Positions 55,017 to 62,791 of a stretch of DNA of 64,000 bases are shown here, piece by piece. Within the stretch, counting starts at the first letter, position 1; the number at the start of each line of letters is the position of its first letter. The position numbers and the translations under genes were made by a program. The notes under the pieces are model-generated. The model searched no databases. It was not told where the DNA came from and saw only the letters and a program-made list of their open reading frames with translations. This DNA is from CAVRIA01 sp963721115 (GTDB lineage Bacteria > Desulfobacterota > Binatia > HRBIN30 > CADEER01), in the NCBI GenBank assembly GCA_963721115.1, contig CAVRIA010000004.1, positions 186,001 to 250,000 of the forward strand, given 5' to 3'.

Positions 55017-56363
55017 CTACGGGTTCGCGGCGAAGTAGGTGCGGGTCTCGGCGGCGACGATGCCGGCGAGACCGAGGAGGCCGATCAGGTTGGGCAGAGC
55101 CATGAGGCCGTTCATCACGTCGGCGAACGTCCAGACGAGATCGAGCTTGGCGACGGCGCCGACGACGATGAGCAGGCAGAAGACGATCCGGTACCAGCGG
55201 ATGGCGCGCTCGCCGAGCAGGTACTCGACCGACTTCTCGCCGTAGTAGCTCCAGCCGAGCAGGGTGCTGTAGGCGAACAGGATGAGCCCGACGGCGACGA
55301 CGATGCCGCCGTCGTTGCCCGGCAGGCCGCGGCTGAAGGCGGCGGTCGTCAGCGCCGCTCCGGTCTGGCCGCTGTCCCACACGCCGGTGGCGACGATGAC
55401 CAGGCCGGTCATCGTGCAGACGACGATCGTGTCGATGAACGTCTGCGTCATCGACACCATCGCCTGCACGACCGGGTAGCGGGTCTGCGCCGCGGCGGCG
55501 GCGATGGGCGCGCTGCCGAGCCCGGACTCGTTCGAGAAGACGCCGCGCGCCACTCCCATGCGGATGGTCAGCATCAGCGAGGCGCCGAGAAAGCCGCCGC
55601 CGGCGGCGGTCGGCGTGAAGGCCCGGGAGAAGATGAGGGCGAAGGAGGGCAGGATGCGGTCGGCGAAGATCCACAGGATCACGGTGGCGGCGGCCATGTA
55701 GAAGACGATCATGACCGGGACGAGAACGCTCGCCGCCCGTCCGATGCTCTGGATGCCGCCGAGGATCACCACCGCCGTCGCCACGGCCATCAGGATGCCG
55801 GTCCATACCGCGGGCATGCCGAAGGTGGCCGCGGCGGCGTCGGCGACGGAGTTCGACTGCACCATGTTGCCGATGCCGAAGGCGGCGATGGAGGCGAAGA
55901 CGGCGAACAGGGCGCCGAGCCAGGGCACGCCGAGGCCCTTGCTCAGGTAGTACATCGGGCCGCCGCTCATCGTTCCGAAGGCGTCCTTCTCGCGGTAGCG
56001 CACCGCCAGCAAGGCCTCGGCGTACTTCGTCGCCATGCCGAAGATCCCCGTCACCCACATCCAGAAGAGGGCGCCGGGCCCGCCGGTGGCGATCGCGGTC
56101 GCCACGCCGGCGATGTTGCCGGTGCCGACGGTGGCGGCGAGGGCAGTCATCAGAGCCTGGAAATGGGAGATGTCTCCCGCCTGGTGCCCCGGCTCGCGGC
56201 GCACGATCAGGGCCAGGTAGAGGGCGCGGCGCAGCATGCGAAGCTGCAGGCCGCGCAGGAGAACGGTGAGGTAGATCCCGGTCCCGACCAGCAGGACCAG
56301 AAGCGGCGGTCCCCACACCCACGCGTCGGCCGCCTGCAACCACGCCGTCAACCCAGCCTGCAC
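55017..56363 (-). CDS. Sodium:alanine symporter family (AGCS) transporter
   Basis: 448 residues from a GTG at 56363, the family's usual size. GTGNIAGVATAIATGGPGAL then FWMWVTGIFGMATKYAE is the AGCS signature. PMYYLSKGLG, FGIGNMVQSNSVAD, GVARGVFSNESGLGSAPIA and GWSYYGEKSVEYLLG follow. About eleven membrane helices. It imports alanine or glycine with Na+. No strong ribosome site is visible; tandem GGTGAGCCG repeats lie further upstream. Stand-alone gene. Confidence 0.9.
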   Translation of the reverse strand: MQAGLTAWLQAADAWVWGPPLLVLLVGTGIYLTVLLRGLQLRMLRRALYLALIVRREPGHQAGDISHFQALMTALAATVGTGNIAGVATAIATGGPGALFWMWVTGIFGMATKYAEALLAVRYREKDAFGTMSGGPMYYLSKGLGVPWLGALFAVFASIAAFGIGNMVQSNSVADAAAATFGMPAVWTGILMAVATAVVILGGIQSIGRAASVLVPVMIVFYMAAATVILWIFADRILPSFALIFSRAFTPTAAGGGFLGASLMLTIRMGVARGVFSNESGLGSAPIAAAAAQTRYPVVQAMVSMTQTFIDTIVVCTMTGLVIVATGVWDSGQTGAALTTAAFSRGLPGNDGGIVVAVGLILFAYSTLLGWSYYGEKSVEYLLGERAIRWYRIVFCLLIVVGAVAKLDLVWTFADVMNGLMALPNLIGLLGLAGIVAAETRTYFAANP

Positions 56364-56408
56364 GCGGGGCGCTATATCGCGAAGGGAGGGGGGCGGCAAT
56401 GAGAAGAT

Positions 56409-56476
56409 GGTGAGCGGTGAGCCGGTGAGCGGGTGAGCCGGTAAGCCGTAAGCGGGTGAGCCGGTAAGCCGGTTAG
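56409..56476. repeat. Tandem GGTGAGCCGGTAAGC-type repeat
   Basis: Direct variants of GGTGAGC and GGTAAGCC, for example GGTGAGCCGGTGAGCGGGTG and GTGAGCCGGTAAGCCGG, run through the gap before riboflavin synthase. The complementary unit (GGCTCACCGGCTCACC) appears at 50359, near another gene end. Confidence 0.75.
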
Positions 56477-56561
56477 GGCACACCCCCGGCACCTGGCGCA
56501 CCGGCACCAGCCCGGCTCGCCTCCGGTCGCCCGCCCGCGGCGCCTGTGGTAGAGGCGGCGC

Positions 56562-57152
56562 ATGTTCACGGGAATCATCGAAGAGGTGGGCGAGGTGGTC
56601 GAGGCCGGGAGCGGGGCGCTGCGCATCCGCGCGCCCAAGATCCTGTCCGACGCCAAGCTGGGCGACTCGATCGCCATCGACGGCGTCGACCTGACGGTGA
56701 CGCAGACGGACGGCCAGTCGTTCGCGGCCAACGTGATGCCCGAGACGTACCGGCGCTCGAACCTGGCGCGTCTGAAGCCGGGCGACAAGGTCAACCTGGA
56801 GCGCTCCGTGCGGCCGACGGACCGCCTCAGCGGTCACATCGTCCGCGGCGTCGTCGAGGGGCAGGCGTCGATCGAGTCGTTCATGCCCGAGGCCGACGCG
56901 ATCATCGCCCGCTTCGCGACGCCGCCCGAGCTGCTGCGCTACATGGTGGTGAAGGGGCCGGTGGCGATCGACGGAGCGAGCCTGACCATCGTCGACAAGA
57001 CGGCGAGCAGCTTCGCCGTGTCGCTGGTGCAGTACACGCAGGAGCACACCAGCCTGCTCGCCAAGAAGCCCGGCGACTCCGTCAACATCGAGACCGACAT
57101 CATCGCCAGGTACGTCGAGACCCTGCTCGAGGCGAGGGCGGCCGAAGGCTGA
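56562..57152 (+). CDS. ribE: Riboflavin synthase alpha-chain homologue with altered active-site residues
   Basis: 196 residues, two lumazine-binding repeats: MFTGIIEEVGEV, DAKLGDSIAIDGVDLTVT, VMPETYRRSNLARLKPGD, LSGHIVRGVVEG; then VVKGPVAIDGASLTIVD, SLVQYTQEHTSLLAKKPGDS and NIETDIIARYVETLL. This is the family making riboflavin from two lumazines. Compared with the E. coli enzyme, Cys48 is Asp43 here and His102 is Val97, while Ser146 and Asp185 equivalents are kept. It may be a slow or altered enzyme. No other rib gene is nearby. Length is normal. Confidence 0.85.
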   Translation: MFTGIIEEVGEVVEAGSGALRIRAPKILSDAKLGDSIAIDGVDLTVTQTDGQSFAANVMPETYRRSNLARLKPGDKVNLERSVRPTDRLSGHIVRGVVEGQASIESFMPEADAIIARFATPPELLRYMVVKGPVAIDGASLTIVDKTASSFAVSLVQYTQEHTSLLAKKPGDSVNIETDIIARYVETLLEARAAEG

Positions 57153-57942
57153 ATAGCCGACCGGGCTTCTTGTCTCCGACCGAGGCTCCGGAATCCGCCC
57201 GGACGAACCCCGCCGCCCCTCGGGTGGACCCCCATTGTCGGTGCGGGGCTGCGCCCCCGCGGCCCCTCGAAGGGCGAAACCTACGGTTGCTGGCCCTTCG
57301 AGACTCCGCACTTCCCTTGAACGCTGCGCGGGCAAATAGGGTGTAGGTGGTCGCCCCGCGTCCAGGCAGCGCAGTCCCCAGTAGCCACCCGATCGACCAC
57401 CACCATTCTTGCGCGGCTCTGCCCGAACCGCGTCCAAGCGCGCGTTCGACGGGATCGCTGTGCTCAGAACGAGGCAGGCGGTCGAAACACGTCGATCGAT
57501 CATGCTGCGCGCTGCGAGCAAGGCATTTCATCGCGAAGCGAAAAAAGAAGAAATCAAGACTCCAAGGCCTCGACCTTTCGAAGAGGCGGGAGGACGAGAT
57601 CGGCAGAGAGTGGCGCGGTGGTGAAGCCGTGCGCGAGACCGAGGGAGTCGATCTCCCGTCAGTGGCGCGTAGATTCAGGCAGTGGGACGTCTCCCGTTAC
57701 GCGCGCCGACCGCCAGGTCCGGTGCTGAGCGGGGAAGCGGATTCGCCTCGGAGCGAAGCCACCGGAGAGAGGGGCTCGGGGAGGGAACCGCGGCGTCTGA
57801 GCGGTTCCCTCCCCGGTGGGGTTGCAGGGGCGCAAGCCCCGCACAGAACAACCGGTTCCTTGTGATCAACGGGGAGGCGGGGGGCTCGTTGCCGTGGGCC
57901 GACGCATGGCCGCTCGGGGCAGGGCCAGCCCGTGTCGATGCT
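57153..57942. repeat. Intergenic region with a dispersed ~150-base repeat (57354-57505)
   Basis: No convincing gene in 790 bases. The segment 57354-57505, containing AGCCACCCGATCGACCACCA and CCATTCTTGCG, matches 62631-62780 in order and spacing, with about three quarters of bases the same by eye. The 57250-57345 part has CCTCGAAGGG/CCCTTCGAG palindromes. Confidence 0.6.
57778..57814 (-). terminator. Strong hairpin downstream of bcp
   Basis: GGGGAGGGAACCG and CGGTTCCCTCCCC are perfect 13-base arms around an 11-base loop. No T-tract follows on either strand, so it may be a rho-independent-like or mRNA-stabilising hairpin. A second small stem (GGGGC GCAA GCCCC) follows at 57825-57841. Confidence 0.5.
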
Positions 57943-58413
57943 TCAGCCCCGCGCCTTCAGCGCTTCCAGCACCTTGTCCGGGTGCTGCTCGGCGTTGGCC
58001 ACCCGGGCCCAGTGCTTCTTCACCTTGCCGTCCGGGCCGATCCACACGGTGGAGCGGATGACGCCGGTGGTCTTCTTCCCGTACATCATCTTCTCCCCGT
58101 AGGCGCCGTACTTCTCCATGACCTTGCGGTCGGGGTCGGAGAGCAGCGGAAAGGGCAGCTTGTACTTGTCGATGAACTTCCGGTGCGACTCGGCGCCGTC
58201 GGCGGAGACCCCGAGCACGACGACGCCCATCTTCTGCAGCGTCTTCCACGAATCGCGAAACCCGCAGGCCTCCTTCGTGCAGCCGGGCGTGTCGTCCTTC
58301 GGGTAGAAGTACAGGATCACGTCCTTGCCCGCGAAGTCCTTCAGAGAGACCTTCTCGCCCTTGGCGTTCTGCAGGGTGAACGCCGGCGCCGCCTTGCCTT
58401 CCTCGATGGCCAT
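57943..58413 (-). CDS. bcp: Thiol peroxidase Bcp (peroxiredoxin Q)
   Basis: 156 residues from an ATG at 58413. FYPKDDTPGCTKEACGFRD contains the peroxidatic Cys (PGCT) and, five residues on, the resolving Cys, the arrangement of the Bcp/PrxQ class. GVSADGAESHRKFIDKY, FPLLSDPDRKVMEKYGAYG and RSTVWIGPDGKVKKHW complete the fold. It reduces hydroperoxides with thioredoxin in the cytoplasm. Divergent from the PQQ dehydrogenase gene. Confidence 0.93.
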   Translation of the reverse strand: MAIEEGKAAPAFTLQNAKGEKVSLKDFAGKDVILYFYPKDDTPGCTKEACGFRDSWKTLQKMGVVVLGVSADGAESHRKFIDKYKLPFPLLSDPDRKVMEKYGAYGEKMMYGKKTTGVIRSTVWIGPDGKVKKHWARVANAEQHPDKVLEALKARG

Positions 58414-58604
58414 CTTCCTCCTCCTCGTTGAGCCGGTGAATCCCGGCGGAAGCTGTCGGAACGACATTACCCGCGGGCGCGGAATGCACAAGAGTCGGGC
58501 GAAGAGCGACGACGGCGAGGCGCGCGACCGCGGACTCGCCGCAGGTTGCGCCCCGTGGACGCAGCCCCGTCCGTGTTCGTAAGATGGCGCCGAGCGGAAG
58601 GACG

Positions 58605-60068
58605 ATGAAGACGCGCAGAGCTTCCCACGGCAGACCGAAGAAGACGTTCCTGTCGATCGCGGCGCTCTGGTGGTTGGTGGGCCTCGCGGCCCCCGCCGCC
58701 TTCGCGTGCACCGGCGATTGCAACGGGGACGGCGAGGTGTCGATCGACGAGATCGTCCTGGCCGTGAACGTCGGGCTGGGTCTGGCGCCGCCGGACGTCT
58801 GTCGCGCGGCGGACGAGAACGGGGACGGCGCGGTGTCGATCGACGAGCTGGTCCGCGCCGTGAACGCCGGCCTCTCGGGCTGTGCGACCGCGACACCCGG
58901 GCCGGCGCCGACCCCGACGCCGACCGCGTCCGACGTCTGCGCGGGCGTGCCGGCGCAAGCGGGCACCGGCGTGCGCAGCGAGCTGGTGGCGGACGGTCTG
59001 GATCTGCCGGTTCACGTCGGCGCGCCGCCCGGCGACGTCGACCGGCTCTTCGTCGTCGAGCAGCGCGGCCGCATCCGCGTGATCGAGAACGGGGCGCTGC
59101 GCGCCGATCCGTTTCTCGACATTCACGACCAGGTCTCCTGTTGCGGCGAGCGCGGCCTGCTGAGCGTCGCCTTCCATCCGCGCTTCGCCGACAACGGCTG
59201 GCTCTTCGTCGACTACACGCGGGCCAACGGCGATACGGTCATCGCCCGCTTCCAGGCCGACCCGGACCGCCAGCACGCCTCGGCCGACAGCCGCCACGTC
59301 CTGCTCACGGTCGCGCAGCCGTTCGCCAACCACAACGGCGGGCAGCTCGCCTTCGGGCCGGACGGCTACCTCTACGCCGGCTTGGGCGACGGCGGCTCCG
59401 GAGGCGATCCGCACGACAACGGGCAGAGCGACACGACCCTGCTCGGCAAGCTGCTGCGCATCGACGTCGACGTCGACGCGCCTCCGTACCACGCCGTGCC
59501 GCCCGACAACCCGCATCCCGAGCGCGGCGATCCGCTCGGCCTCGTGTGGGCCAAGGGGCTGCGCAACCCGTGGCGCTTCAGCTTCGACCGCGGCGGCGGC
59601 GACCTGTACATCGCCGACGTCGGCCAGGATCGCTTCGAGGAGGTCGACGTGCAGCCGGCCTCGAGCGCCGGCGGCGAGAACTACGGCTGGCGCGTGTTCG
59701 AAGGCGCGAGCTGCTACGACCCCGACCCGCTTCCGGAATGTCCCGACCCGTCCGCCGGCTTCGTCGCTCCCGTCCTCGTGTACGGACACGACCAGGGCTG
59801 CTCGATCACCGGCGGCTTCGTCTACCGCGGCTGCGCGCTGCCCGACCTGCGCGGCACCTACTTCTACTCCGACTACTGTGCGGCCTTCATCCGCACCTTC
59901 GTCCTGCGCGACGGCGCGGTGACGGACGAACGCGACCGGACCGCCGACCTGGCGCCGCCGGGCGGCCGCCACATCGACTCGGTCTCGAGCTTCGGCGAGG
60001 ACGCGCGCGGCGAGCTCTACGTCGCCGACTACGCCGACGGGGAGATCTACCGGATCGTCCCCCGCTAG
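58605..60068 (+). CDS. Secreted PQQ-dependent sugar dehydrogenase with dockerin-like Ca repeats
   Basis: 487 residues from MKTRRASHGR, with GGAAGGA upstream; an earlier ATG is less likely. Signal peptide, then two dockerin-like loops CNGDGEVSIDEIVLAVNVG and ENGDGAVSIDELVRAVNAG. A Pro/Thr linker (ATPGPAPTPTPTA) leads to the soluble glucose-dehydrogenase propeller: RIRVIENGALRADPFLDI, GLLSVAFHPRFADNGWLFVD, NHNGGQLAFGPDGYLYAG, GLRNPWRFSFDRGGGDLYI. PQQ oxidises sugars or related alcohols in the periplasm. Exact substrate unknown. Dockerin-like loops at the N-terminus are unusual. Confidence 0.9.
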   Translation: MKTRRASHGRPKKTFLSIAALWWLVGLAAPAAFACTGDCNGDGEVSIDEIVLAVNVGLGLAPPDVCRAADENGDGAVSIDELVRAVNAGLSGCATATPGPAPTPTPTASDVCAGVPAQAGTGVRSELVADGLDLPVHVGAPPGDVDRLFVVEQRGRIRVIENGALRADPFLDIHDQVSCCGERGLLSVAFHPRFADNGWLFVDYTRANGDTVIARFQADPDRQHASADSRHVLLTVAQPFANHNGGQLAFGPDGYLYAGLGDGGSGGDPHDNGQSDTTLLGKLLRIDVDVDAPPYHAVPPDNPHPERGDPLGLVWAKGLRNPWRFSFDRGGGDLYIADVGQDRFEEVDVQPASSAGGENYGWRVFEGASCYDPDPLPECPDPSAGFVAPVLVYGHDQGCSITGGFVYRGCALPDLRGTYFYSDYCAAFIRTFVLRDGAVTDERDRTADLAPPGGRHIDSVSSFGEDARGELYVADYADGEIYRIVPR

Positions 60069-60419
60069 CAAGCCTTCATCTGAAAATTGAACCACGAAGC
60101 TCGTCATGAGACTGCGCACGCCCAAAAGACGCATGAAAGAGGCAACCACGAAGGACACGAAGGTCACGAAGACAGGAAGATGCATTTGCGTGCGGACTGA
60201 AGCGGATGGAAACCCGATCCAAAATTAGCTTCGCGTTCGCATGGACTGACTCAACCATTTTTGTTTGCTCTCCTTCGTGGTCTTCGTGTGATCTTCGTGC
60301 CCTTCGTGGTGAATCTTTTTCGTGGTGAATCTCTTCTGTCAGATTAGGGGCAGCCGCCCGCATTTTGACTTTCGACCGTGCCGCCATCAGGGTGTCGGCG
60401 AGGTTTTCGCGGAGGAATC
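60069..60419. repeat. Gap with CACGAAGG-unit inverted repeat (60143-60340)
   Basis: No gene seen. CAACCACGAAGGACACGAAG (60143-60162) and its continuation face CTTCGTGGTCTTCGTGTGAT and CCTTCGTGGTGAATC at 60272-60340. The left arm matches the lone arm at 33003-33100. Confidence 0.85.
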
Positions 60420-61175
60420 GTGAGCTGGTTCGATCTGACCGGGAAGGTGGCGCTGGTGACCGGCGGCAGCAAGGGGCTCGGGCGGACGATGGCGCACGCG
60501 CTGGCGCGCGCCGGTGCCGACGTCGCCATTGCCAGCCGCACGCAGCGCGACCTGGACGACGCGGCGGAGGAGATCCGGGCGGCCGGCCGCCGCGTGCTTC
60601 CGGTGGCCGCCGACGTCGCCGAGGAGGCGAGCATCGAGCGGCTGGTGCGCCGCGTGCTCGATCACTTCGGCCAGATCGACGTCCTGGTGAACAACGCCGG
60701 CATCGAGGGGCAGGGCGCCGTGACCGAGATGGACGCCGACTACTGGGATCGCATCATGCGGGTGAACCTGCGCGGACCCATGCTGTGCTGCAAGCACGTC
60801 GGCCCCCACATGATCGAGCGCCGTTCCGGCAGGGTCATCAACGTCGCCTCGGTGCTCGCCAGCCGCGTCGCCCGCTACATGTCGCCGTACTCCGCGAGCA
60901 AGGGCGGGCTGGTCCAGCTCACCCGCACGCTGGCGCTGGAGTGGATTCGCCACAACGTCCAGGTGAACGCCATCGCCCCCGGCTACTTTCTCACCCCGAT
61001 GAACGAGGAGTTCTTCCAGACCGAGCTCGGCGAGAAGCTGATCTCGTCGCTGCCGGTCCGACGCCTCGGCGAGCCGCGCGAGCTCGAGGGGGCGGTCGTC
61101 TTCCTCGCCTCCGACGCGACCAGCTACGTCACCGGCACCGTCCTCTACGTCGACGGCGGCCACTCGCTGGCGTGA
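60420..61175 (+). CDS. Short-chain dehydrogenase/reductase (SDR)
   Basis: 251 residues from a GTG with GGAGGAA five bases upstream. Rossmann motif VTGGSKGLGRTMA, NNAGIEG, catalytic Ser in NVASVLAS, and YSASKGG with Tyr and Lys. VNAIAPGYFLTPMN and VTGTVLYVDGGHSLA are the classic C-terminal motifs. Alcohol/ketone oxidoreductase with NAD(P); the classical gluconate-5-dehydrogenase or FabG-like subgroup. Convergent with an acyl-CoA dehydrogenase, with a small mobile repeat between them. Confidence 0.92.
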   Translation: MSWFDLTGKVALVTGGSKGLGRTMAHALARAGADVAIASRTQRDLDDAAEEIRAAGRRVLPVAADVAEEASIERLVRRVLDHFGQIDVLVNNAGIEGQGAVTEMDADYWDRIMRVNLRGPMLCCKHVGPHMIERRSGRVINVASVLASRVARYMSPYSASKGGLVQLTRTLALEWIRHNVQVNAIAPGYFLTPMNEEFFQTELGEKLISSLPVRRLGEPRELEGAVVFLASDATSYVTGTVLYVDGGHSLA

Positions 61176-61189
61176 GCCCGGGCAGCAGC

Positions 61190-61316
61190 CCGTTGAAAAA
61201 GTCGAAACGCCCTTCGACAAGCTCAGGGCGAGCGGGAAGAGCCCTTGAGAGATAGGGAAAAGGACCAAGCACCGCTCATGCTGAGCTTGTCGAAGCATGT
61301 CCGGGGTTTTCAACGG
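61190..61316. mobile_element. MITE-like element with terminal inverted repeats
   Basis: 127 bases bounded by CCGTTGAAAA and TTTTCAACGG. Inside, CTTCGACAAGCTCAG (61212-61226) and CTGAGCTTGTCGAAG (61281-61295) pair perfectly. No ORF. It lies between the SDR stop and the acyl-CoA dehydrogenase C-terminal codons and removed the latter's stop. The internal unit is the same type as the insertion in intI. Confidence 0.75.
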
Positions 61317-62512
61317 ACAGCTTCCGAACGCGTCCCAGCCGGTGACGTCCTTGCCGATGATCAGGCGGTGGACGTCCTCGGTCCCCTCGTACGTGTTCAC
61401 GGTCTCCAGGTTGAGCATGTGGCGGATCACCGGGTACTCGTCGATGATGCCGTTGGCGCCGAGGATGTCGCGCGCCAGGCGGGCGATGTGCAGGGCCTGC
61501 GAGACGTTGTTCATCTTCGCCATGCTCACCTGCTCGGGGCGCATGCGGCCGGCGTCCTTCAGGCGCCCGAGGCGCAGGCAGAGGAGCTGCGCCTTGGTGA
61601 TCTCGGTGATCATGTGCACCAGCTTGGCCTGCACGAGCTGGTAGGCGGCGATCGGCCGGGTGAACATGATCCTCTCGCGCGCGTAGTCGCGCGCGCACTC
61701 GTAGCAGGCGATCGCCGCCCCGATGCCCCCCAGGCGATGCCGTAGCGCGCCTGGGTCAGGCAGGACAGCGGGCCGCGCATGCCGCGTGCGTCGGGGAGGA
61801 GGTTCTCCGCCGGCACGAAGCAGTCCTCGAAGAAGAGCTCCGAGGTGATCGAGGCGCGCAGGCTGAACTTCCCCTCCATCTCGCGCGTGCTGAAGCCGTC
61901 GCTGCCGCGCTCGACGAGAAACCCGCGCACCACGTCGCCGCCTTCCTCCGCGACCTTGGCCCACACCACCGCGACGTGGGCGACGTCGCCGTTGGTGATC
62001 CAGCGCTTGGTGCCGTTCAGACGGTAGCCGCCCGGCACCGGCCGGGCGCGCGTCAGCATGCCGCCGGGATTGGAGCCGAAATCCGGCTCGGTCAGACCGA
62101 AGCAGCCGATCGCCTCGCCGCGCGCCAGGCGCGGCAGCCAGTGGCGCTTCTGCTCCTCGGAGCCGAAGGCGAAGATCGGGTACATCACCAGGCCGGACTG
62201 CACGCTGACGAAGGAGCGCAGGCCGGAGTCGCCGCGCTCGAGCTCCTGGTTGATCAGGCCGTAGGCGACGTTGTTCAGCCCGGCGCAGCCGTACTCCTGC
62301 GGCAGGTTGGAGCCGAAGAAGCCGAGCTCGGCGACGCGCGCGGCGATCTCGACCGGAAAGGTGCCGTTGCGGAAGTGCTCGGCCACGACCGGCAGGTACT
62401 CGTTGTGGACGAACTGCCGGGCCGTATCGCGCGCCAGCCTCTCCTCCGGCTCGAGCAGCTCCTCGAGCTCGTAGTAGTCCGTCCCCTGAAACTTCGGCTC
62501 GTTGCTCGACAT
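61310..62512 (-). pseudogene. Glutaryl-CoA-dehydrogenase-like acyl-CoA dehydrogenase, frameshifted, stop lost
   Basis: Start MSSNEPKFQGTDYYELEELL at 62512. FFGSNLPQEYG, GCFGLTEPDFGSNPGGM, GTKRWITNGDVAHV and SELFFEDCFVPAENLLPDARG lead to GIAWG. A one-base shift in a C6 run near 61730 moves the C-terminal domain (IACYECARDYARERIMF, QLVQAKLVHMITEITKAQLL, NTYEGTEDVHRLIIGKDVTG) to another frame. The catalytic Glu is in YEGTEDVH. The natural end (WDAFG) is followed by the MITE-like element, so no stop appears. Beta-oxidation or dicarboxylic-acid CoA oxidation is the likely role. Confidence 0.75.
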
Positions 62513-62576
62513 CGCCGTCCTCCGTTCTGCGCCCCCATTGATATCCAAGCGCCCGACCGGGCGCCACCGACCAACT

Positions 62577-62780
62577 GCAGGTTGTTGCGTTGTTGAGCTG
62601 TTGGCTGTTGGGGTTGGAAGAAATCTGAAGTCCGCGGCCAGGTGGCCGAGTCCGATTGAGCCACCGGATCGACCACCACCATTCTTGCGCATCTCGCCCG
62701 AACCCCGTCTGCGGGCGCGTTCGAATCGAGCCGTGTGCTCGGAACGAGACGAGCGGTCGAAACACCTCGATCGAGACCAC
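62577..62780. repeat. Two repeat segments upstream of the acyl-CoA dehydrogenase
   Basis: 62577-62620 holds GGTTGTTGCGTTGTTGAG, one arm of the CAACAAC-type family. 62631-62780 holds the copy of the 57354-57505 repeat (AGCCACCGGATCGACCACCA). Confidence 0.65.
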
Positions 62781-62791
62781 CCCGAAGCGCC

